Shown here: positions 57,467-64,000 of the stretch, piece by piece
Layout of the letters: each line of letters begins with the position of its first letter
How positions within the stretch are numbered: position 1 is the stretch's first letter
NCBI GenBank assembly: GCA_045802605.1
Contig: JBJMQS010000059.1
Coordinates: 27,469-91,468, forward strand
Origin: JBJMQS01 sp045802605
GTDB taxonomy: Bacteria > Planctomycetota > Planctomycetia > Gemmatales > Gemmataceae
Reading direction: 5' to 3'
Length of the DNA stretch: 64,000 bases
Position numbers and translations under genes: made by a program
The notes under the pieces: model-generated
Databases searched by the model: none
Seen by the model: the letters and a program-made list of their open reading frames with translations, nothing else
Told to the model about the DNA's origin: nothing

Positions 57467-58730
57467 GCGCGTGATCGTGATCGGCGGCGGGCTCGCAGGG
57501 CTTGCGGCGGCGCAGTTGTTGGCAGTCGAGGGCAAGTCTGTCACTGTGCTTGAATCGCGCAACCGACTTGGCGGCCGGGCGGGTTCATTCGTCGATGCGA
57601 CGACCGGCCAAGTGATCGATGCTTGCCAGCACGTGTCAATGGGCTGCTGCACGAAACTGGCCCAGTTCTTTCGCATCGTCGGCGTGGCACATCTCTTGGA
57701 AACGCAGCCGGAGTTGTACTTCCTTACCCCCGATGGCCGGATGAGTCGTTTCGCGGCGAAACGACTCCCGGTACCGTTTCATTTGGCGCCGGCGTTCTGG
57801 CGGCTGCACTTTCTCACGTTTCCTGAAAAACTGCGAATCGCCTACGGCCTGTTTTGCTTACGCTTCGCCCGGGGCGACCCGCCCTTTCACGATTGGCTCT
57901 TGCATCATCGCCAAACGCAACGCACCATCGATCGTTTCTGGAGCGTCGTGCTCGTCAGTGCATTGAATGAATCCGTCGACCGCATCGGCCTGAAATACGC
58001 CCGCAAGGTGTTTGTCGATGGCTTTCTGACTGATCGCCGCGGATCCGAGGTACAGATTCCGAAGGTGCCGCTCGATCGGCTTTACGGCGAAGAAATGCAG
58101 GCCTGGTTCGAGAAACATGGAGTCGAGATTCACCTCAATGCGGGGGTGAAGTCGATCAACGTCGTGAATCGCGAGGTTGCGGACCTGTCGCTGCGCAATG
58201 GAGAACGATTGAAGGCGGAGTGGTATGTTGCCGCTTTGCTGCCGGAGCGATTGCTTGATTTGCTGCCGAGCGACGAAGTTGATCGTGAGCCAGTTTTCCA
58301 TAATCTCCGCCAATTGGAGTATTCGCCGATTGTCAGTGTGCATCTCTGGCTCGATCGGCCGGTGATGGATTTGCCGCACGCGGTGCTGATCGACTCGCTG
58401 AGCCAGTGGGTCTTCAATCGCGGCGAGTATCTGCAGGTGGTGATTAGTGCAGCTAAGGATCAGCGCGGCGAAAATGTGACCGAGCGTGTGATCGACGAAC
58501 TGCGGCAGTTCTTTCCGAGGATGAGGGAAGCGACCGTGCTGCGATCTCGCGTGGTTACCGAGCATTCGGCGACGTTTTCCGTGGTCCCGGGCGTCGATCA
58601 GATTCGCCCTTGGCCGCGATCACCGATCTTCAATTTGTTCCTGGCCGGAGATTGGACCGCAACTGGTTGGCCTGCGACGATGGAGAGCGCCGTGCGCAGC
58701 GGGTATGCCGCGGCGGAATTGATTTCGTAG
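57459..58730 (+). CDS. hpnE: Hydroxysqualene dehydroxylase HpnE
   Basis: 423 residues from a TTG at 57459; a GTG at 57471 is an alternative. FAD-dependent: VIVIGGGLAGLAAAQLLAVEGKSVTVLESRNRLGGRAGSF (~6-45) is the dinucleotide fold with the GG-doublet motif, and LAGDWTATGWPATMESAVRSGYAAAE (~395-420) is the C-terminal FAD-binding end. Reduces hydroxysqualene to squalene, completing the HpnCDE route for hopanoid or sterol synthesis. A squalene cyclase is not in the window. Its TAG stop is the first bases of palindrome E5. Confidence 0.93.
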   Translation: MAERVIVIGGGLAGLAAAQLLAVEGKSVTVLESRNRLGGRAGSFVDATTGQVIDACQHVSMGCCTKLAQFFRIVGVAHLLETQPELYFLTPDGRMSRFAAKRLPVPFHLAPAFWRLHFLTFPEKLRIAYGLFCLRFARGDPPFHDWLLHHRQTQRTIDRFWSVVLVSALNESVDRIGLKYARKVFVDGFLTDRRGSEVQIPKVPLDRLYGEEMQAWFEKHGVEIHLNAGVKSINVVNREVADLSLRNGERLKAEWYVAALLPERLLDLLPSDEVDREPVFHNLRQLEYSPIVSVHLWLDRPVMDLPHAVLIDSLSQWVFNRGEYLQVVISAAKDQRGENVTERVIDELRQFFPRMREATVLRSRVVTEHSATFSVVPGVDQIRPWPRSPIFNLFLAGDWTATGWPATMESAVRSGYAAAELIS

Positions 58731-58793
58731 GGTGGGCAACGCTTTGGTTGCCCACCATCAGACGGCGGGCACGCAAAGCCGTGCTCACCCTAC
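58727..58793. repeat. Palindromic element E5 that ends two convergent genes
   Basis: Left edge GTAGGGTGGGCAACGCTTTG (58727-58746), right edge 58773-58793 (complement GTAGGGTGAGCACGGCTTTGC), an imperfect palindrome. The left TAG (58728-58730) is the hpnE stop. The right TAG, on the minus strand (58790-58792), is the stop of the 86-residue gene. Confidence 0.9.
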
Positions 58794-59050
58794 CGGTCTT
58801 GCCGCAGCCCTTGCACAGATTCCTGCACCAACTCCTTGGCCATTCCCAGCGTCGCCAAAATCTGCATCACATCCAACGGCGGTTGTCCGACCCGCCGGCC
58901 CTTCTCCACTCGGCAATACACCGCATGCTGATTGATCGCGGCCATCGCGTCAGTGATTTGATCGAGGGCGAACGCGAGATTCCCGGCCGAGTCGCCGAGC
59001 ATGAACCGCAAGTCGTCGAGCCGCGTCTGTTGAGCATCGTCGAGTTTCAT
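58790..59050 (-). CDS. Small helical hypothetical protein
   Basis: 86 residues from the ATG at 59050. MKLDDAQQTRLDDLRFMLGDSAGNLAFALDQITDAMAAINQHAVYCRVEKGRRVGQPPLDVMQILATLGMAKELVQESV: helical throughout, no Cys pattern or membrane segment. The frame is conserved-looking (regular heptads), but I recognise no family. Its stop comes from palindrome E5. Convergent with hpnE and divergent from valS, with E6 lying in between. Confidence 0.6.
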   Translation of the reverse strand: MKLDDAQQTRLDDLRFMLGDSAGNLAFALDQITDAMAAINQHAVYCRVEKGRRVGQPPLDVMQILATLGMAKELVQESVQGLRQDR

Positions 59051-59094
59051 CGGGTTATTGTAACGGTCGAAAACTGGCCGCCGCCGTAGCATGA

Positions 59095-59153
59095 AATTGT
59101 AGCCGCGTTGCTCCGCAACGCGAATCCGGTCGCGGAGCGACCGGTCTACAATT
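59095..59153. repeat. Palindromic element E6 upstream of valS
   Basis: Outer arms AATTGTAG/CTACAATT (59095-59102, 59146-59153) enclose two hairpins: CGCGTTG-CTC-CGCAACGCG and CCGGTCG-CGGAG-CGACCGG. It ends 10 bp before the valS ATG, so it would be in the mRNA leader. Confidence 0.85.
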
Positions 59154-59163
59154 GAGGACCAAA

Positions 59164-62100
59164 ATGGACGCTGAATCGCTGCCGAAGCATTACGACCCGC
59201 AGGCCGCACAGGCCCGCTGGCTCGAATATTGGGATCGCGAAAAGTTCTGGCACAGCGAGCCAGACACCAAACGCGATCCATACACGATCGTCATCCCGCC
59301 GCCGAACGTGACCGGCGCGTTGCATATGGGTCACGCGCTCAACAACACGCTACAAGACGTGCTCATCCGTTGGCGGCGCATGCAAGGCAAGAACGCCGAG
59401 TGGATGCCCGGGACGGATCACGCGGGCATCGCCACACAGGCGGTGGTGCTCCGCCGCATTAAGGACGAAGAAGGTAAAACGGCTCGTGAGATTGGCCGCG
59501 AGGAGTTTCTCAAACGCACCTGGGCCTGGAAAGATCGTTATGAAGCCCGCATTCTCAATCAACTCAAACAACTCGGCTGCTCGTGCGACTGGGACCGCAC
59601 CCGCTTCACCATGGACGATGGTTACTCGCGGGCGGTGCGGACCACGTTCTTCAACTGGTTCCGCGATGGCTACATCTTCCGCGGCAAACGCCTCGTCAAC
59701 TGGGACACGCATCTGCAAACAAGTGTCGCCGACGATGAAACGTACACGGAGGAGATTCAGGGCGGATTCTGGACGTTCAAGTATCCAGTTGTCGGTGGTC
59801 AGTTGTCAGTGGTCAGTGATCCGGAATACATCCGCTTCTCCACGACGCGGCCAGAAACCATGCTCGGTGACACCGCAGTTGCCGTGCATCCGAGCGATCC
59901 TCGCTACAAGAATTTGATCGGCAAGAAGGTGCTCGTGCCGCTCGTGAATCGCGAGATTCCGATCATTGCCGACGGTTTGCTTGCCGATCCGGAAAAAGGC
60001 ACGGGTGCTGTGAAGGTGACGCCCGCGCACGATCCGAATGACTATGCTTGCGGCCTCCGGCACAAGTTGCCGATGATTAACATTCTTAACCCCGATGGCA
60101 CCATCAACGAGAACGGCGGCAAGTATGCCGGCTTGGATCGCTACCAGGCCCGCGAAGCGGTCATCGCCGATATGGAAGCGCTCAGCCTCTTCGAGGGCCG
60201 CGAGGATCGCGCGATCCCGCTGAAGTTCAGCGATCGGTCAAAGTCGCCGATCGAACCGTATCTGTCGGATCAGTGGTTCGTCCGCATGGGCGACGATATC
60301 CCGGCCAATGACGAAAGAGCCGCGCACGAAGTAAGCGGAAGTCAACCGCTTACTTCGTGCGCGGCTCCTTCACGAAAAGGGTTCGCCCAGATGGCGATGG
60401 ACGCTGTCACATCGGGCAAGGTGAAATTCACTCCTGAGCGTTACGCCAAGAGTTATCTCGATTGGCTCGGAGAGAAACGCGACTGGTGCATCAGCCGGCA
60501 ACTCTGGTGGGGACATCGCATTCCCGTGTGGACACTCCAACTTCACTCCGGGAATCAAAAGGGCTTACTCGAAGATTTACAAGATTACCTGCGCGAAATT
60601 GGTTTGCTTGATGATGTAATGCTCCGGTTCGAATTGGAGGACGATACTTGGATTCAGATATGTACGGGGTCGGCCCGCGCTGATCGGGCCATGGAAGCGT
60701 TGAATGTCTTTTTTCAACTGACCGGTGCTCCAAAGCTTGATCAGAACGAATACCAAGATGTTGTTCACTCGCAACGGGCGTGGGACCTTGCACGCTCAAT
60801 CATGGACGGACCGGCCGCATCTCCAATTGAACAAGACCCTGACGTACTCGACACCTGGTTCAGTTCACAGCTTTGGCCGTATGCGACGTTTGGTTGGCCG
60901 GAGAAGACGGCGGAGTTGGGCTACAACTATCCCACGAGCACGCTGGTCACGAGCCGGGACATCATCACGCTGTGGGTGGCGCGGATGGTGATCTCGGGGC
61001 TTTACAACATGGAGTCGGTGCCGTTCCGCGACGTGTACATCACGCCGAAGTTGCTCGACGGCTTTGGCGAGACGATGTCGAAGTCGAAGGGCAACGGCGT
61101 CGATCCGCTCGACATCATCGAACTCTACGGGGCCGACGCCCTGCGCTACTACATCGTCAGCGCGGCCGGCGAAACGCAGGACACGCGCCTGCCGGTGTCG
61201 AACGTTTGTCCGCATTGCCAGACTAATGTGCCCGTCAAGCACGAGCACATGTACATGCGGACGAAGAAGATTAACTGCCCAGGTTGCAAAAAACCATTCC
61301 GCCCGGGCGGCCCCTGGCCCGAGCCCGATCCCGAGTTGCCGACCGCGAAGCAAGGCTCGGAGCGATTCGAGCAGGGCCGCAATTTTGCGAACAAGCTCTG
61401 GAACGCTTCGCGATTCTTGCTGATGAACTTGGAAGGCTACACTCCGGGTCCGGTGGATTTCGCCAGTTTGCCCGTGGAGGACAAATGGATCGTGAGCCGG
61501 CTCGCGACTACGACGCGCGCGATCACCGAATATCTCGAAGGCTTCCGCTACTCCGACGTGGCCCGGACGATCTACGACTTCTCCTGGTCGGAGTTCTGCG
61601 ACTGGTACGTCGAGATGTCCAAAGGCCGGCTCAAAGACCCGGCCCAGCGCAAGACCGCGCAGCGGGTGTTGATCGCGGTGCTCGATGGGATCATTCGCCT
61701 GGTGCATCCGATCATGCCGTTCTTGGCCGAGGAAGTCTGGCATGCCCTCGGCGAGCTAGCCCCCGAGCGCGGGTTGCCAACGCCGCGTAAAGCTGAGCGT
61801 AGTGTGATGATCGCGGCGTGGCCCGAGTATCCCACCGCTTGGACGGATGCGGATATCGAAACGCGATTGGGCCGGATACAGGAACTGGTGCGGGCGGTTC
61901 GCGAGATTCGCAACCGCTACAACGTGGACGTGAAGGTGCCGGTGGATATCGTCGTACGCTGCGGCGAGGCGATCGCGAAGGATTTGCGGGCCCTGGAGCC
62001 ATTCATCCAGCAACTCGCCACCGTCGCGAATTGCGAGTTTGGCCCCGATGTGACGAAGCCGCCGCAGAAATCATCGTTCATACATCCGGACTTTGAACTG

Positions 62101-62331
62101 TCCGTTTCGCTGGTGGGTTTGATCGATCCGGTGAAGGAAGCGGCCAAACTCGAAAAGCAGATCGCGGAGAAGCGCAAGCATCTGGAAGGCACGAAGAAAA
62201 AGCTCGCCGACCCGAAGTTCGCCGAGCGAGCCCCGGCCGACGTGGTGCAGCAACAGCGCGAGGCGGTCGTGGAGACGGAGGCGCAGATTCGAGCCCTGGA
62301 GGCGAATCTGGAGGAGTTGAAGTCGCAGTAA
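59164..62331 (+). CDS. valS: Valine-tRNA ligase with several lineage-specific insertions
   Basis: 1,055 residues, longer than the usual ~880-950. Class I synthetase: HIGH-type PPPNVTGALHMGH (~45-57), editing-domain entry RFSTTRPETMLGDTAV (~222-237), WCISRQLWWGHRIPVW (~441-456), and KMSKS-type GETMSKSKGNG (~635-645). The C-terminal coiled arm begins near LEKQIAEKRKHLEGTKKKL. Extra pieces are VVGGQLSVVS (~210), encoded by a tandem 14-mer; ~20 residues at ~384-403, encoded by palindrome E7; ~100 residues after HRIPVW; and a zinc-ribbon CPHC-x22-CPGC (~681-708) after the KMSKS loop. The ATG at 59164 has GAGG 7 nt upstream. All inserts keep the frame, so the enzyme is presumably active. Confidence 0.95.
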   Translation: MDAESLPKHYDPQAAQARWLEYWDREKFWHSEPDTKRDPYTIVIPPPNVTGALHMGHALNNTLQDVLIRWRRMQGKNAEWMPGTDHAGIATQAVVLRRIKDEEGKTAREIGREEFLKRTWAWKDRYEARILNQLKQLGCSCDWDRTRFTMDDGYSRAVRTTFFNWFRDGYIFRGKRLVNWDTHLQTSVADDETYTEEIQGGFWTFKYPVVGGQLSVVSDPEYIRFSTTRPETMLGDTAVAVHPSDPRYKNLIGKKVLVPLVNREIPIIADGLLADPEKGTGAVKVTPAHDPNDYACGLRHKLPMINILNPDGTINENGGKYAGLDRYQAREAVIADMEALSLFEGREDRAIPLKFSDRSKSPIEPYLSDQWFVRMGDDIPANDERAAHEVSGSQPLTSCAAPSRKGFAQMAMDAVTSGKVKFTPERYAKSYLDWLGEKRDWCISRQLWWGHRIPVWTLQLHSGNQKGLLEDLQDYLREIGLLDDVMLRFELEDDTWIQICTGSARADRAMEALNVFFQLTGAPKLDQNEYQDVVHSQRAWDLARSIMDGPAASPIEQDPDVLDTWFSSQLWPYATFGWPEKTAELGYNYPTSTLVTSRDIITLWVARMVISGLYNMESVPFRDVYITPKLLDGFGETMSKSKGNGVDPLDIIELYGADALRYYIVSAAGETQDTRLPVSNVCPHCQTNVPVKHEHMYMRTKKINCPGCKKPFRPGGPWPEPDPELPTAKQGSERFEQGRNFANKLWNASRFLLMNLEGYTPGPVDFASLPVEDKWIVSRLATTTRAITEYLEGFRYSDVARTIYDFSWSEFCDWYVEMSKGRLKDPAQRKTAQRVLIAVLDGIIRLVHPIMPFLAEEVWHALGELAPERGLPTPRKAERSVMIAAWPEYPTAWTDADIETRLGRIQELVRAVREIRNRYNVDVKVPVDIVVRCGEAIAKDLRALEPFIQQLATVANCEFGPDVTKPPQKSSFIHPDFELSVSLVGLIDPVKEAAKLEKQIAEKRKHLEGTKKKLADPKFAERAPADVVQQQREAVVETEAQIRALEANLEELKSQ
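59788..59815. repeat. Tandem 14-bp repeat inside valS
   Basis: GTTGTCGGTGGTCA followed by GTTGTCAGTGGTCA. The same motif occurs at 54460. It encodes VVGGQLSVV in frame at the entry of the editing domain. Confidence 0.8.
60317..60367. repeat. Palindromic element E7 in frame inside valS
   Basis: Perfect 22-bp arms (60317-60338 and 60346-60367; outer GAGCCGCGCACGAAG) with a 7-nt loop. ACGAAA flanks both sides (60311 and 60372). It encodes residues ~385-402 in a loop between the editing domain and the catalytic domain, where other ValRS have no such residues. Confidence 0.92.
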
Positions 62332-62348
62332 TTTGCGAGCGGCGAGGT

Positions 62349-63233
62349 TTATCCCCGCTGTGCGCTCTCGAGCTCGAGTACCAACTCCGCTTCCTCCAGC
62401 GTGATTAATTTGAAACTCACCGCTTGTCCCGACCGCAACTGACCCAAAAGATCCCGATCCGCGGAAATAACATGCGCAATTTTGGGATAGCCGCCGATTG
62501 TTTGGGCATCGACGCCGAGGATCACGCACTGGCCATCGTTCAAAACCTGCACCGTGCCGGGACAAACGGGCTCCGAGACCATCTCGCGCTGCGGGCGGGT
62601 GAGGGGGTTCCCCGCGAGCCGCAGGCCCATGCGGTTGCTTGCCGGCGTGACCGTGAAATTTTGGCCGAAGAATTCGGACTCGTTGAACCAATCGATTTGA
62701 CCACCTGCGATGCACCGCAGCTCCGTCTTGTTGGCCGCTGTCCCGTTAGCCCGACGCGCGAGCGAGGGCGAAGCACGCAAGCGCTCGCAGGGTTCACCCT
62801 CGTTGGCGCGTCGGGCTAACACGGCAGCGAAATCGAGGATATCGCCGCGTTTGATCGGCTCCAACGATGTGTGGCTGCCGAGGATTTCTTTGCCGCGAAA
62901 GCCGCCGTGGACGCAGAGGTAGCCGCGCATGCCCTCGCTGGTCGGCCCGATCTTCAGCACTTCGCCTGTTTTCAAACTGAAGCACGATCCGGATCGCTTA
63001 AAAGGCGCCCCGGAAATCGCGCACTCAACATCGCATGTTGCTCGCAGCGACGGCCCGACCAATGCAAACTCTAATGCGACGGCAGTCAGTTCATTGCCGA
63101 CCATCGTGTTGCCCTGCATCCACGATGCCCGATCGGCGGCCCCGCCGAGCGGCACGCCGCGCGAGCGGTGGTGTGGCCGCCCCGCATCGACCAGCAGCGA
63201 ATACGGGCCCGGCTCCAGCACTTCGAAGCTCAT
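62349..63233 (-). CDS. pxpC: 5-oxoprolinase subunit C (biotin-dependent carboxyltransferase family)
   Basis: 294 residues. N-terminal FEVLEPGPYSLLVDAGRPHHRSRGVPLGGAADRASWMQGN is the KipA/PxpC signature. GMRGYLCVHGGF (~104-115) and, in the C-terminal half, QTIGGYPKIAHVISADRDLLGQLRSGQAVSF (~240-270) confirm it. With PxpA and PxpB it hydrolyses 5-oxoproline to glutamate using ATP. Residues ~138-163 (ARRANEGEPCERLRASPSLARRANG) are encoded by palindrome E8 in frame, probably in a loop. It overlaps pxpA by 4 bp; pxpB is not in the window. Confidence 0.93.
   Translation of the reverse strand: MSFEVLEPGPYSLLVDAGRPHHRSRGVPLGGAADRASWMQGNTMVGNELTAVALEFALVGPSLRATCDVECAISGAPFKRSGSCFSLKTGEVLKIGPTSEGMRGYLCVHGGFRGKEILGSHTSLEPIKRGDILDFAAVLARRANEGEPCERLRASPSLARRANGTAANKTELRCIAGGQIDWFNESEFFGQNFTVTPASNRMGLRLAGNPLTRPQREMVSEPVCPGTVQVLNDGQCVILGVDAQTIGGYPKIAHVISADRDLLGQLRSGQAVSFKLITLEEAELVLELESAQRG
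62745..62820. repeat. Palindromic element E8 in frame inside pxpC
   Basis: 28-bp arms (62745-62772 and 62793-62820), complementary except at about four positions. The outer core GTTAGCCCGACGCGC is shared with E1 and E3. It is translated as ARRANEGEP…SLARRANG. Confidence 0.92.
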
Positions 63234-63928
63234 GCGAATGGAACAATTTGATGTCCGCGGGTGGTGAGGCGCTCGCGGAGTTTGCGAACGAATTCGACCG
63301 CTGCCGGGTTATCGCCATGGACACACAAACTGCGGACGTTCTCTTTCGCGATCAACCATTCCGCCTGTTCGATGGCTTCATCGGGTGATTCGATCAAGGC
63401 GTTCGGGCGATCGCGCGGGACTAATCTTCCATCCGGCAGATAGCGCCGGTCGGCGAACCCTTCCCGCACAAACATTTCATCCGCGAGACACAACGTCTGC
63501 ATCTCCGAATTTGGCAAACCCAATAGCGGCATGGCGAAGAACTGGGCGGCCTCAATCACGGCGAGGGCCACTTGCGTTTCTCGGCACGCCTGGTTGTACA
63601 AAGCGCCGTGCGGCTTCATGTAGGCGACAGGCATGCCCGCTCGCTCGGCGAATGCTTTAAGCCCGGCAATTTGGCAAATGCATTCGATGACCATCTGATC
63701 GGAGGGCAGATGATGCTCCCCGCGCCCAAACTGCTGGCGATCGAAATAGCCGGGATGTGCCCCAATTCGAACGTTGTGTTGCTTCGCCGTTTCCAAAGTC
63801 TTCGCGATCGTCGTCGCATCGCCAGCGTGGGCGCCGCAGGCGACATTGGCAGATGTCACGAGTGCCAGTAGTTCCGCATCGTGAGCGCCGCCTTCGCCGA
63901 GATCACAGTTAAGGTCGATGAGTGCCAT
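63230..63928 (-). CDS. pxpA: 5-oxoprolinase subunit A (LamB/YcsF family)
   Basis: 232 residues from the ATG at 63928. MALIDLNCDLGEGGAHDAELLALVTSANVACGAHAGDATTI (~1-41) is the LamB/YcsF entry with the metal-site Asp/Glu and the CGxHAGD motif. Later IGAHPGYFDRQQFGR (~55-69) and MKPHGALYNQA (~101-111) also match. Works with PxpB and PxpC in 5-oxoproline hydrolysis. Coupled to pxpC by an ATGA overlap. The gene begins 22 bp from palindrome E9, beyond which the window ends, so pxpB could be just outside. Confidence 0.94.
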   Translation of the reverse strand: MALIDLNCDLGEGGAHDAELLALVTSANVACGAHAGDATTIAKTLETAKQHNVRIGAHPGYFDRQQFGRGEHHLPSDQMVIECICQIAGLKAFAERAGMPVAYMKPHGALYNQACRETQVALAVIEAAQFFAMPLLGLPNSEMQTLCLADEMFVREGFADRRYLPDGRLVPRDRPNALIESPDEAIEQAEWLIAKENVRSLCVHGDNPAAVEFVRKLRERLTTRGHQIVPFA

Positions 63929-63949
63929 CGCTTGCAATCTTAATGAGCG

Positions 63950-64000
63950 TCGAGGCGTAAGCCCGACGTGTCAGACTTTCACGTCGGGCTTACGCCTCGA
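63950..64000. repeat. Palindromic element E9 at the window edge
   Basis: Perfect 21-bp arms (63950-63970 and 63980-64000; TCGAGGCGTAAGCCCGACGTG) with a 9-nt loop. It may extend past the window. Confidence 0.9.

Noticed and set aside
59095..59153. The hairpins in front of valS as a T-box riboswitch.
   Set aside because: There is no specifier loop or T-box sequence. The sequence has the outer arms and nested hairpins of the dispersed palindromes found elsewhere here.

Overview
The window looks like the chromosome of a Planctomycetota bacterium (order not resolvable by eye). The evidence is the LEDRTAPS / LESRDTPS motif near the N-terminus of two surface proteins (172-9234 and 14490-15476), a DUF1580-type gene, the hpnC-hpnD-hpnE squalene operon, a lipoprotein of a recognisably planctomycetal type, and many dispersed palindromes. 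Names below come from motif recognition and remembered family features; no database search was possible.

Layout. 0.2-9.2 kb: one giant repetitive surface protein of YDG/MBG-type modules. 9.3-12.8 kb: an XRE-like gene and an ABC-2 exporter pair. 13.1-15.5 kb: manganese catalase, a small basic protein and a second surface protein. 15.6-15.85 kb: tRNA-Pro(GGG) and tRNA-Gly(CCC). 15.83-28.34 kb: an integrative element inserted in the 3' end of tRNA-Gly, bounded by a 163-bp direct repeat. It carries a tyrosine integrase, an excisionase-like HTH, a phage-type replication protein, a nuclease-like protein, a terminase-small-subunit-like protein, a divergent XRE regulator, a superinfection-immunity-like protein and a short integron-type cassette array with attC sites but no visible integron integrase. 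28.4-31.2 kb: glycosyltransferase and AI-2E-type transporter. 31.3-48.8 kb: a stress and envelope gene block (zinc-binding, YihY, holin-like, DUF3618/DUF883-like, secreted Gly/Cys-rich, AsmA-like, polysaccharide export, DUF4142, DUF892, SRPBCC, YflT-like, BON, phosphoribosyltransferase) with an ethylene-receptor-like hybrid histidine kinase inside it. 49-64 kb: methyltransferase, lipoprotein, zincin-like protein, LigD-PE-like protein, tsaD, TatD-type hydrolase, larE, hpnCDE, valS and the pxpC-pxpA pair.

How the parts connect. The manganese catalase gene and most stress genes have an upstream GGCAY-N5-TTGCA-like element with exact GG-N10-GC spacing, the signature of a sigma-54 (-24/-12) promoter. 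I count fourteen, several of them divergent pairs, which implies one RpoN-controlled stress regulon. In the 53-64 kb part, long GC-rich palindromes of a dispersed family lie between genes, supply stop codons, and sit in frame inside valS, pxpC and the 3' end of hpnC without breaking the frame, as Rickettsia palindromic elements do.

Limits: small genes in the 16-24 kb element are mostly of unknown function, several start codons are chosen from Shine-Dalgarno context, and promoter and attC calls are by eye.
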